Part shown: positions 1-6,086 of the stretch, piece by piece
How positions within the stretch are numbered: position 1 is the first letter of the stretch
Layout of the letters: the number at the start of each line of letters is the position of its first letter
From: JAFDCJ01 sp049669725
GTDB taxonomy: Bacteria > Desulfobacterota > Desulfobacteria > Desulfobacterales > JAFDCJ01
Direction of reading: 5' to 3'
Length of the DNA: 14,931 bases
Assembly: GCA_049669725.1 (NCBI GenBank)
Contig: JBATKU010000125.1
Location: forward strand, 1-14,931
Notes under the pieces: generated by a model
The model's input: the letters and a program-made list of their open reading frames with translations, nothing else
The model's database searches: none
What the model was told of the DNA's origin: nothing
Made by a program: the position numbers and the translations under genes

Positions 1-2
1 TT

Positions 3-434
3 TTTCCGACAGTGCCGACACCGATGGCAGAAATCAGCACGAAATTCATGCAGATTCTGAACAAAATAGACAATCTGCCCATCGAACAGATTGGAAAGGA
101 TCTGCGGGATACCGTCCACGGTGCCAAACAGATAGCCGAATCACCCGATATATTAAAAGCCATTGGAAACCTAAATGCCGCATTGGCGGAAACCCGTGCG
201 CTGGTTTCCGACCTGCGAACCAAGGTCACGCCGGAAATCAATACCTTACTTGAAGAAGCCCGCAAATCTCTGGCCAATGCCGAACACATGCTGAATGCCG
301 ACTCCCCGTTGCAGGTCAAGATGAACACCGCGCTGGAAGAAATCAGCGGTGCGGCACGATCATTGCGACTGTTGATGAATTACCTGGAGCGGCACCCGGA
401 GTCACTGCTCAGGGGGAAAGGATCGACAGAATGA
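3..434 (+). CDS. pqiB: PqiB-like MCE-domain protein, C-terminal part (5' end outside window)
   Basis: The reading frame is open to the left edge, so only the last ~143 residues are present. The visible start-like GTG and ATG codons near positions 12-24 are internal. It begins FPTVPTP, the junction that follows the last MCE domain in PqiB-type proteins. The rest is predicted helical, with a run of Leu/Ala heptads around DLRTKVTPEINTLLEEARKS and a tail ending YLERHPESLLRGK, common in this family. Known PqiB proteins are inner-membrane-anchored, periplasm-spanning MCE hexamers that form a lipid conduit toward the outer membrane; the helical tail forms the needle. The stop overlaps the start of the next gene (ATGA), implying translational coupling with its PqiC-like partner. 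The family is fairly certain; the PqiB rather than MlaD label rests on the long helical tail and the partner. Confidence 0.8.
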   Translation, partial: FPTVPTPMAEISTKFMQILNKIDNLPIEQIGKDLRDTVHGAKQIAESPDILKAIGNLNAALAETRALVSDLRTKVTPEINTLLEEARKSLANAEHMLNADSPLQVKMNTALEEISGAARSLRLLMNYLERHPESLLRGKGSTE

Positions 435-1039
435 TGAAAAAATCGAGGATAATCCGGATTGCATATTTGGTCCTAATTGTGGGCGTTATGATGTTGACCG
501 CATGCGGAAGAACCCCACCGGCAAAATTTTACACCCTGCAGCCGGTTGAGCAATCTTCCATGGGCAGGTCAATGCCCGGGGAGGTTGCCCTGGCAGTCGG
601 ACCGGTGGCCATACCCGCTGCCATCGACCGGGCCGAGATTGTCACCCGGGAGGCTGGCAATGAAGTCAGCTTCTCTGAATACCATCGCTGGGCCGGTCCG
701 CTTAAACAAAGCATCGCGTCGGTGATGGCGCAAAATATCGGAACACTGCTGGCAACTGAACGGGTAACGCCCTTTTCCCGGGAAAATATTTTCCAGCCAA
801 CCCACCGGGTGGTGGTCAATATTAACCGCTATGACAGTCAGCTGTCCAAAGAATTCCTGCTCGATGCCACCTGGAGCATCAAAGATCTTGGTGGCAATAA
901 ACTGCTTTTGGTTCAAAATTCCATCATCCGGGAATCCCTGGCGTCATCTACTTATGAAGGGCTTGTTGCCGCTCAGAGCAAGGCGCTGGCAGCCTTAAGT
1001 CAGAAAATAGCCGCCGCCCTTTTAGATGTTGTTCCTTAA
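431..1039 (+). CDS. pqiC: PqiC-like ABC-transport auxiliary lipoprotein
   Basis: 202 residues. The N-terminus is a lipoprotein signal: Met-Met-Lys-Lys-Ser-Arg, a hydrophobic stretch at residues 8-22, then the lipobox L22-T-A-C25. After the acylated Cys come Gly-Arg rather than Asp, consistent with sorting to the outer membrane. The mature part starts with PPAKFYTLQP, the hallmark opening of the ABC-type auxiliary lipoprotein (DUF330/PqiC) family, and continues with the family's RAEIVTR and RWAGPLKQSIASVMAQNI segments. Family members dock on the tip of the PqiB tube at the outer membrane. The ATG overlaps the upstream stop, with AAAGGA about 8 nt ahead serving as ribosome site. It is the last gene of its operon, since the next gene lies on the opposite strand. 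Substrate is not predictable. Confidence 0.85.
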   Translation: MMKKSRIIRIAYLVLIVGVMMLTACGRTPPAKFYTLQPVEQSSMGRSMPGEVALAVGPVAIPAAIDRAEIVTREAGNEVSFSEYHRWAGPLKQSIASVMAQNIGTLLATERVTPFSRENIFQPTHRVVVNINRYDSQLSKEFLLDATWSIKDLGGNKLLLVQNSIIRESLASSTYEGLVAAQSKALAALSQKIAAALLDVVP

Positions 1040-1040
1040 T

Positions 1041-1239
1041 TAATACTCTAATTGAGTGATACTCAATTAGGTGGCACCGGGTATTGGGTATTCGGTACTG
1101 GTGTTCATCGTGATTCAAAACACATTTTATATGCCTTCGCTGGTGACGATATAAAATTGAATCGTAATTCCGTTAAACCAATGCCCAATACCAAATATCG
1201 AATACCTTCCCGATTGAGCTTGGCTCAATTGGGGTAATA
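1041..1239. mobile_element. Probable MITE-like element, 189 bp, with TAATA flanking duplication
   Basis: The sequence TAATA occurs at 1041-1045 and again at 1235-1239, exactly flanking a 189-bp block (1046-1234) whose two ends are inverted copies. Each end, read inward, has four bases, then AATTGAG, five bases, CTCAAT; about 17 of the first 25 positions match. Each end can also fold on itself: perfect 10-bp arms CTAATTGAGT/ACTCAATTAG at 1048-1070, and a 10-bp stem with one G-U pair at 1210-1232. Inside these come subterminal inverted GGTATTGGGTATTCGG-like blocks (about 1079-1098 and 1184-1208). There is no transposase. The 61-codon reading frame across it is not believable as a gene. Confidence 0.55.
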
Positions 1240-1241
1240 AA

Positions 1242-1274
1242 TGCACCCCCGGAAATAATCAGTGGGCGCATTTT
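1242..1274. terminator. Candidate bidirectional terminator between convergent genes
   Basis: TGCACCC (1242-1248) can pair with GGGCGCA (1264-1270) using one G-U pair, around a 15-nt loop. On the plus strand the stem is followed by TTTTGTC; on the minus strand it is followed by TTTATTA. It lies between the 3' ends of the plus-strand lipoprotein gene and the minus-strand tusA, where a shared terminator is expected. The loop is long and the T-runs short, so strength is uncertain. Confidence 0.4.
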
Positions 1275-1275
1275 G

Positions 1276-1518
1276 TCAGGCGATGCGTTTAATAAAAAAG
1301 GATGTCTCTTTGCCTTCGGTTTCAGTCTTTATAATCTCATTCCCGCTAGTTTTGGCCCAGGCCGGAAAATCGCTTAAGGCGCCCGGATCACTGGTTACCG
1401 CCTGAAGCACCTCGCCGACTTCAACCTCTTTAATCCCCTTGCTGACTTTTACAACCGGCATAGGACAGGCCAGTCCTTTGAGATCCATGACTTTGGCGAC
1501 ACTGATTTCATCACTCAT
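1276..1518 (-). CDS. tusA: TusA/SirA-family sulfur carrier protein
   Basis: 80 residues, normal length for the family. The signature LKGLACPMPVVKVSKGI holds the CPxP motif at residues 18-21. Cys18 is the persulfide-carrying residue known from TusA, and the fold ends with the expected C-terminal strand (SFFIKRIA). TusA proteins pass sulfane sulfur between sulfurtransferases, either for tRNA thiolation and cofactor synthesis or, in sulfur-metabolising bacteria, in dissimilatory sulfur flow. A clear GGAGG sits 6 nt before the ATG. It lies 176 bp downstream of the rhodanese/MBL gene on the same strand, supporting a role as acceptor or donor for that enzyme. Some SirA-like relatives act in selenium or redox metabolism, so the exact partner is inferred. 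Confidence 0.9.
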   Translation of the reverse strand: MSDEISVAKVMDLKGLACPMPVVKVSKGIKEVEVGEVLQAVTSDPGALSDFPAWAKTSGNEIIKTETEGKETSFFIKRIA

Positions 1519-1584
1519 TTTTAACCTCCATTTATTCTATTAAAATAACTTTTTTGGGGTTTCTGACAAGATTTTAAAAGCTAA

Positions 1585-1645
1585 CCACGAAAGCAAGAAA
1601 TATTTCTTTTCTTTTTCGTGTTTTCATCCTTTCGTGCTTTCGCGG
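1585..1645. repeat. Imperfect inverted repeat between the MBL gene and tusA
   Basis: Arms 1585-1600 (CCACGAAAGCAAGAAA) and 1630-1645 (inverted: CCGCGAAAGCACGAAA) match at 14 of 16 positions around a 29-nt, T-rich interior that contains a further TTTTTCGTG copy. It lies in the 176-bp spacer between two co-directional sulfur genes. It could attenuate or process the transcript, or simply be a dispersed intergenic repeat. No coding potential is seen. Confidence 0.45.
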
Positions 1646-1694
1646 CAAAATTATTTTTTTTCATCATACAGTAGATAGTTCAGTTTCCTCTGCC

Positions 1695-2849
1695 CTATTT
1701 TCCGTGCATACTGGCAGCACATTCATTTTTCCCCAAATCCATAATTTCCTGATCTTCATCGTCGACCTCGAGTAAACCGGCATTGACTTTACGGATTTCG
1801 GCATACTCATCCGGCTGTTTGCGCATGTTGTCTTTGATAAACCTGACAAACTCGTCCTCCTCCGCGATACCATAAATATCAGCATTTTTATTTCTGATGC
1901 TGCCCAGGGTGTCCACAAACATTTGCTGCGGGTTCGCTTCGCTCCATTCGATGTAGTGCCCCGGCAAAATGACTAGATCGTCATCTAAGTCGGCAATCTT
2001 GGTCTTAAGCGTATTGAACAGCAACTTGGACCAGTCCTCCGCCATACCGCCCAGGTCGGGACGTCCGATAGACAAAATAAACACCGTATCTCCGCTGACC
2101 ATGTACTTGTTGTCAATGAGATAGGAGATGCTTCCCGGCGTATGTCCCGGCATATGAATGGCCTGGATTTCCGGACCCCCCTTCGAGAATTTAAACACCT
2201 CCTGATCATTCGGGCTTTTGTACTCAAAGGTGGCATCCTTAAAATCGTTCTCGTGACCAACTATCTGGGCACCTGTGCCTGAAAAAATTTGCTGACTGCC
2301 GGAGATATAATCGGCCTGCAGATGGGTTTCAAAGGTCTTGATGATCCGGGCGCCTTGCTCCTTGGCAAAGTTCTGATAAAATTGAGCGTTGCGGGATGGA
2401 TCAAATACAACCATCTCATCTTCATATATCAAACCATAACTGCAGGAGGCCTTGCCCGGGCGAATAAACTGGTAAAGCTTATATCCGCTTTCCGATGCCA
2501 CCGGTTTGGGGGCCAGCATGTTGCCCCAGGATTTTATCCCCTCTTCCAGGTATCTGACATCCTGCCATCCGTTTTTAACCAGAATCTCAGCGACATATTT
2601 GGCCGATCCCTCTTTGGCGCACACAATCCGGATACTTTCCTCTTTGGGGACCTGAACCTGGGCCACCGATTCATCCTCCTTTTCGATAAACTCCATATAG
2701 GGAATATTGATCATTTTCGACAGATGGGGGCCCTCAACTTTAAAACGGCCGAATTCTTCATTATTGCGGACATCCAGCAACGTAAAATCCTGCCCCTCAT
2801 TGGTCACCCATTCAAATAGATCTTCTGCCCTGTAAGACTGCAACTCCAT
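1695..2849 (-). CDS. Rhodanese plus metallo-beta-lactamase fusion, persulfide-dioxygenase-like
   Basis: 384 residues in two domains. Residues ~5-112 form a rhodanese domain: LLDVRNNEEF at 24-33 and a catalytic loop with Cys77 (VCAKEGSA). Residues ~120-320 form a metallo-beta-lactamase domain. Instead of the usual HxHxDH the first metal motif reads H176-L-Q178-A-D180-Y181. H235 (MPGHTPGS), D254 (SGDTVF) and H298 (LPGHY) are kept. In ETHE1-type persulfide dioxygenases the single iron is held by the first His of that motif plus the later His and Asp, so H176/H235/D254 give an intact mononuclear-iron set while the second site is degraded. A likely role is oxidation or hydrolysis of a persulfide delivered by the rhodanese domain; in an anaerobe the reaction may differ. 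The last ~60 residues are acidic and helical, with a late Cys377. AGGAGGG lies 5 nt before the ATG; tusA follows. Confidence 0.82.
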   Translation of the reverse strand: MELQSYRAEDLFEWVTNEGQDFTLLDVRNNEEFGRFKVEGPHLSKMINIPYMEFIEKEDESVAQVQVPKEESIRIVCAKEGSAKYVAEILVKNGWQDVRYLEEGIKSWGNMLAPKPVASESGYKLYQFIRPGKASCSYGLIYEDEMVVFDPSRNAQFYQNFAKEQGARIIKTFETHLQADYISGSQQIFSGTGAQIVGHENDFKDATFEYKSPNDQEVFKFSKGGPEIQAIHMPGHTPGSISYLIDNKYMVSGDTVFILSIGRPDLGGMAEDWSKLLFNTLKTKIADLDDDLVILPGHYIEWSEANPQQMFVDTLGSIRNKNADIYGIAEEDEFVRFIKDNMRKQPDEYAEIRKVNAGLLEVDDEDQEIMDLGKNECAASMHGK

Positions 2850-2987
2850 GATAGCCCTCCTTCAAGATTTTGGGTTTTTAATAAATCGTTATGCTCTTTG
2901 AGCCTGAATACTTAAATTAGTTACGATCTTTCTTTTAAATTTTCAATGATGAATACAAATTCAATCGTTAATAAATAATGAAGCCAC

Positions 2988-3053
2988 TCCCCGCGGCAAG
3001 CCGCGGGGAATTAGACCCTAAAAGAGATTAAACCCTCGTCCGCCGCAGGCGGA
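2988..3053. repeat. Two adjacent GC-rich palindromes, REP-like
   Basis: A perfect 10-bp inverted repeat (TCCCCGCGGC at 2988-2997, its complement at 3000-3009, two bases between) is followed 29 bp later by TCCGCC-GCA-GGCGGA (3039-3053). Such GC-rich pairs in an otherwise AT-rich spacer resemble REP/BIME-type intergenic units. It lies between two minus-strand genes, 131 bp past the crotonase stop, so it may also stop or stabilise that transcript, although no T-run follows on either strand. Confidence 0.5.
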
Positions 3054-3074
3054 TTAAATTCGACTTTATGCCTT

Positions 3075-3130
3075 ATGGTAAATCCCATATCCCACATTCC
3101 CAATTCCCAATTCTTTTCTATCCCAAATCC
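3075..3130. repeat. Degenerate short tandem repeat of TCCCA(A/T) units
   Basis: The stretch reads as repeated variants of ATCCCA, ACATTCCCA, ATTCCCA, ATTC and ATCCCAAATCC, giving a strongly C/A/T-biased strand. It lies just past the 3' end of the crotonase gene. The complementary strand (TTGGGAATTGGGA-like) resembles the GGTATTGGGTATTCGG blocks inside the 1046-1234 element, though the copies are not identical. Confidence 0.35.
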
Positions 3131-3139
3131 GAAATCGAA

Positions 3140-3937
3140 TTACTTTCCTTTGAACTTAGGCTTTCTTTTTTCAAGAAAAGCCATTTGCCCCTCCCTTATA
3201 TCTTCACTGATAAAGGCGGTCTCAGTAATTGATTCGGCTTCTTGCATGCTGCTTTTATCCGGCTGGACCGCCTCTATCAAGAGATTCAAAACCCGTTTGG
3301 TACCCTTCAGCGCCAGGGGCGCATTGGCTGCTATGTCTTCGGCCATTTGATAGGTAAAAGATTCAAGCTCGCCACGGGGAACGAGGTAATCCACCAGGCC
3401 GATCTCTTTTAACCTTATCCCGCCATAGGTTCTTCCGGTAAAAAATATCTCCCGGGTGCTTTTAAGCCCGATGACCTGTATGAAGCGTTGCAAACCGGTC
3501 CAAGGATAAACCAATCCCAGTTTAGCCGGCGGCATCCCCATGCGAATATCATCAGCCCCGATGCGTATGTCACAACAGATGGACAGTTCGCATCCCGCAC
3601 CGAAGGCCACGCCATTGATCATGGCAATTACCGGATAGGGATAATTGACGATAAATTTAAAACGAGACTCCACCGGGTTCAGTGTTTTCAATTTCTCGCG
3701 CACATCCTCGCTGGGCTGGGTCGGCAGGGAGCGAATATCATAGCCCGAACAGAAAGCGTGGTCGCCAAAGCCTGTTATAACAACAGCCCGTATGGAGTCA
3801 TCTGTTGCCAGTTCTTCCAGTTTTTCCAAAAGTATTTCGACCAATTCGGGGGACAGGGAATTTTTTTTTTCGGGTCGCTTTAAGGTTAGGATACAAACGC
3901 TGTTTTTGGTATCGACCAACAACAGGTTATTTCTCAC
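3140..3937 (-). CDS. Crotonase-superfamily enzyme, methylmalonyl-CoA-decarboxylase-like active site
   Basis: 265 residues, full crotonase length. The two oxyanion-hole segments are visible: HAFCSGYDI (60-68) and GVAFGAGCEL (109-118), with E117 at the place of the first hydratase glutamate. The second one (Glu164 in rat enoyl-CoA hydratase) should follow Pro136, but the sequence is M-P-P137-A-K-L-G, so it is missing. Y144 in GLVYPWTG aligns with Tyr140 of E. coli methylmalonyl-CoA decarboxylase (TPVNLGVPYNLVG), and the ending FLEKRKPKFKGK also fits, although many crotonases share that. Plain hydratase activity is therefore doubtful; a decarboxylase or isomerase is more likely. The start is GTG with GGGGAG 7 nt upstream. 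It is divergent from an acyl-CoA carboxyltransferase, which agrees with malonyl- or methylmalonyl-type substrates. The superfamily is certain; the reaction is inferred. Confidence 0.85.
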   Translation of the reverse strand: MRNNLLLVDTKNSVCILTLKRPEKKNSLSPELVEILLEKLEELATDDSIRAVVITGFGDHAFCSGYDIRSLPTQPSEDVREKLKTLNPVESRFKFIVNYPYPVIAMINGVAFGAGCELSICCDIRIGADDIRMGMPPAKLGLVYPWTGLQRFIQVIGLKSTREIFFTGRTYGGIRLKEIGLVDYLVPRGELESFTYQMAEDIAANAPLALKGTKRVLNLLIEAVQPDKSSMQEAESITETAFISEDIREGQMAFLEKRKPKFKGK

Positions 3938-4022
3938 TTGTATCTCCCCTTTTAATCTGTATTTACACCCGGCCGGTTGGATAATGGCGGATCGTGTGTC
4001 ATTGCCAAGTTTTCATTGGATC

Positions 4023-4051
4023 ATCGTATCGCAAAGTTACATCGAAGCCAA
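4023..4051 (-). promoter_or_regulatory. Candidate sigma-70 promoter for the crotonase gene
   Basis: On the minus strand, TTGGCT (4046-4051) and TACGAT (4023-4028) are separated by 17 bp, each matching four of six consensus bases. It lies about 86 bp before the GTG start, which is a reasonable leader length. Pattern only. Confidence 0.35.
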
Positions 4052-4073
4052 ATATATATCAGCCCCAAAGTGC

Positions 4074-4090
4074 TGCATTACTATAATGCA
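4074..4090. promoter_or_regulatory. Perfect 7-3-7 palindrome between divergent promoters, possible operator
   Basis: TGCATTA, CTA, then TAATGCA form a perfect inverted repeat. It sits between the candidate promoters of the divergent crotonase and carboxyltransferase genes, 23 bp upstream of the crotonase -35 box. The size suits a dimeric helix-turn-helix regulator. No regulator gene is in the window. Confidence 0.4.
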
Positions 4091-4162
4091 CCGTTTGTTA
4101 CAATTCAATATAAACACTTAAATTTTTCAATCTGACCAGATAGACTTTTTGCGTATTAATGT

Positions 4163-4193
4163 TTGACAGCAACGTTTTGTATACAGTATACAG
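4163..4193 (+). promoter_or_regulatory. Sigma-70 promoter of the carboxyltransferase gene, overlapping a GTATAC palindrome
   Basis: TTGACA (4163-4168, perfect) is followed after 18 bp by TATACA (4187-4192). The -10 box lies inside GTATAC-A-GTATAC (about 4179-4191), two 6-bp palindromic halves with one base between. TGTATACA-type sites are common operators of GntR-family acyl-CoA-responsive repressors, so repression by occlusion of the -10 is a fair inference. The 5' leader would be about 30 nt. Confidence 0.5.
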
Positions 4194-4228
4194 ATTCCAT
4201 ACAACTCTTAACATAAGGATGGTGAGAA

Positions 4229-5791
4229 ATGGCACAATCCAAAACCCATAAACGTGAACTCGAACGACTTGAAGCCCTTGAAAAAAAGGCTGAAACGGGT
4301 GGCGGTCCAAAAGCCGTTGAACGTCATCACAGCAGGGGCAAATTAACGGCACGCGAGCGTTTGGACCTGCTGTTCGATCCGGACAGCTTCGTTGAAGTCA
4401 ACAAACTGGCCCAGAGCCAATCGGTTGATTTCGGCATGCAGGAAAAGCGGGTTCCGGGGGATGGCGTGGTCACCGGCTACGGAACCATAGACGGACGGCT
4501 GGTATTCGCTTATGCCCAGGATGTGACTGTACTGGGCGGATCTGTCGGTACGATCCACGGACAAAAAATCTGCCGGATTATGGATGAAGCCATTAAAGTT
4601 AAAGCACCTTTGGTGGCCTTGAATGATTCCGGCGGCGGCCGCCTGCATGAGGGTTTTTTTGCCTCCAAAGGTGTGGCCGGAATGTTTTATCGCAACACAG
4701 CCGCATCCGGATTAATCCCGCAGATTACCGGCATGATGGGTTCCAGCGCCGGGGTTGCGGTTTACTCACCGGCATTAACCGATTTTATTGTCATGGTTAA
4801 GGGACAGAGCCATATGGTCATCACCGGCCCGGCAATTATCAAATCGGTCACCGGAGAGGAGATGAGCCTTGAAGAACTCGGCGGTGCCAAAGTCCACAGT
4901 GAAATCACCGGCCAGGCTCACTTTGTAGCCGAATCCGATCAGGAATGCATCGAAATTATAAAAAAATTACTCAGCTATCTGCCTTCAAATAATGCTGAAA
5001 AACCGCCGGTGGTTAAGAGCAATGATGATCCCGATCGCGTCGATAACACCCTGGAGGAGATCGTTCCGGCTGATTTTAGAAAGTCCTATGACATGCACCA
5101 GGTGATTTTACATGTTGTGGATCATCAGGATTTTTATGAAATTTCGCCCCGCTTTGCGCCCAACATCATCATTGGCTTTGCCCGCATGGATGGGTGCACC
5201 GTTGGCATTGTAGCCAATCAACCCCGAATCAAGGCCGGGTGTCTGGATGTAGATGCATCCGACAAAGCCGCCCGTTTCATCCGGTTCTGTGATGCTTTCA
5301 ATATTCCCTTGATTAACCTGGTGGACGTGCCCGGCTATTTCCCGGGGGTGGCCCAGGAGCGTGCCGGCATCATTCGCCACGGCGCCAAGATGTTGTATGC
5401 TTACGCTGAAGCAACCGTGCCCAAGATTACCCTGGCCCTGCGCAAAGAATATGGCGGGGCGGTGATGGGAATGTGCTGCATGGGCATGGGAGTGGATCTG
5501 ATGCTTGCCTGGCCCATTGCCCAACTGGTTGTTCTCGATACCACGGCAGCCGTAAATCTTATCTTTCGCAAAGACATCCAGGCCGCCGATGACCCTGATG
5601 CGCTCAGGCAACAAAAAATTGAAGAATATGACTATAAGTATTCCAACCCCTATCATGCGGCCTCTAACATGCTGGTGGACTCCGTTATCAAGCCGTCTGA
5701 AACCCGGCCCCAGCTTATAAGGGCGTTGAGAATGTTGAAAAACAAGCAACGGCCGGAACCGAATAAGAGGCATGGGAATATTCCCTTATAA
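4229..5791 (+). CDS. Acyl-CoA carboxylase carboxyltransferase (beta) subunit, PccB/MmdA family
   Basis: 520 residues, standard length. The N-terminal carboxyltransferase half has GRLVFAYAQDVTVLGGSVG (89-107), DSGGGRLHEG (133-142) and MMGSSAGVAVYSPALTDF (169-186), which supplies one oxyanion hole. The C-terminal half has DVPGYFPGVAQERAGIIRHGAK (366-387) and YGGAVMG (408-414), the second oxyanion hole, and the typical family ending KRHGNIPL. These enzymes move CO2 between biotin and an acyl-CoA. Where propionyl-CoA carboxylases read GGAYDVM, this protein reads GGAVMGM, so the Asp known to influence acyl specificity in Streptomyces enzymes is Met413; propionyl-CoA should not be assumed. No biotin carboxylase or biotin carrier is in the window. 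The ATG is preceded by AAGGA at 9 nt. An acyl-CoA dehydrogenase follows on the same strand after 295 bp. Confidence 0.92.
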   Translation: MAQSKTHKRELERLEALEKKAETGGGPKAVERHHSRGKLTARERLDLLFDPDSFVEVNKLAQSQSVDFGMQEKRVPGDGVVTGYGTIDGRLVFAYAQDVTVLGGSVGTIHGQKICRIMDEAIKVKAPLVALNDSGGGRLHEGFFASKGVAGMFYRNTAASGLIPQITGMMGSSAGVAVYSPALTDFIVMVKGQSHMVITGPAIIKSVTGEEMSLEELGGAKVHSEITGQAHFVAESDQECIEIIKKLLSYLPSNNAEKPPVVKSNDDPDRVDNTLEEIVPADFRKSYDMHQVILHVVDHQDFYEISPRFAPNIIIGFARMDGCTVGIVANQPRIKAGCLDVDASDKAARFIRFCDAFNIPLINLVDVPGYFPGVAQERAGIIRHGAKMLYAYAEATVPKITLALRKEYGGAVMGMCCMGMGVDLMLAWPIAQLVVLDTTAAVNLIFRKDIQAADDPDALRQQKIEEYDYKYSNPYHAASNMLVDSVIKPSETRPQLIRALRMLKNKQRPEPNKRHGNIPL

Positions 5792-5860
5792 ACTTAAACC
5801 TGATCCAGAGAAATACGCGAGACCTGCTGCTATAACAAGAGATGGATGCTTTTCGAAGAA

Positions 5861-6010
5861 ATGCCTAAAGTTTTAAAATGCCTAAATTGCCTAAAGTTAA
5901 GGTGTTCTATCGATTCAATGATAGCAGAATCATCAAACCGGTTATAAATAAAAAAGATGAAGCGCAGCGCCACCACAATTTTAGGCACTTTAGGCAATTT
6001 AGAGCATTTT
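5861..6010. repeat. Inverted-repeat element built from TGCCTAAA units
   Basis: The left side carries TGCCTAAA-type units at 5862, 5879 and 5889; the right side carries their inverted copies (TTTAGGC, TTTAGGC, TTTAG) from 5979 to 6003. The outer arms AAAATG-CCTAAATTGCCTAAAGT (5875-5897) and 5987-6010 match over about 22 bases with a 2-base insertion on one side. The ~90-bp interior ends in GGTG on the left and CACC on the right. No target duplication is obvious. It fills the spacer between the carboxyltransferase and dehydrogenase genes and may form a long hairpin in a joint transcript. The 61-codon minus-strand reading frame across it is judged non-genic. Confidence 0.5.
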
Positions 6011-6027
6011 CCCAATTTATTCGAGTT

Positions 6028-6042
6028 AGAATTATTAATTCT
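6028..6042. promoter_or_regulatory. AT-rich 7-1-7 palindrome upstream of the acyl-CoA dehydrogenase
   Basis: AGAATTA-T-TAATTCT is a perfect inverted repeat ending 44 bp before the ATG of the dehydrogenase. Its position suits an operator, but AT-rich palindromes arise easily by chance in this base composition. Confidence 0.25.
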
Positions 6043-6086
6043 TAATTATTCAAGCTGGCAATATATTTAAGAAAGGACACGCAACC

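Noticed and set aside
1052..1237. 61-codon plus-strand reading frame after pqiC
   Set aside because: It is made of the inverted-repeat element, has no ribosome site and no protein-like composition.
5108..5773. 221-codon minus-strand frame inside the carboxyltransferase
   Set aside because: Antisense shadow, His/Gly-rich with no recognisable domain.
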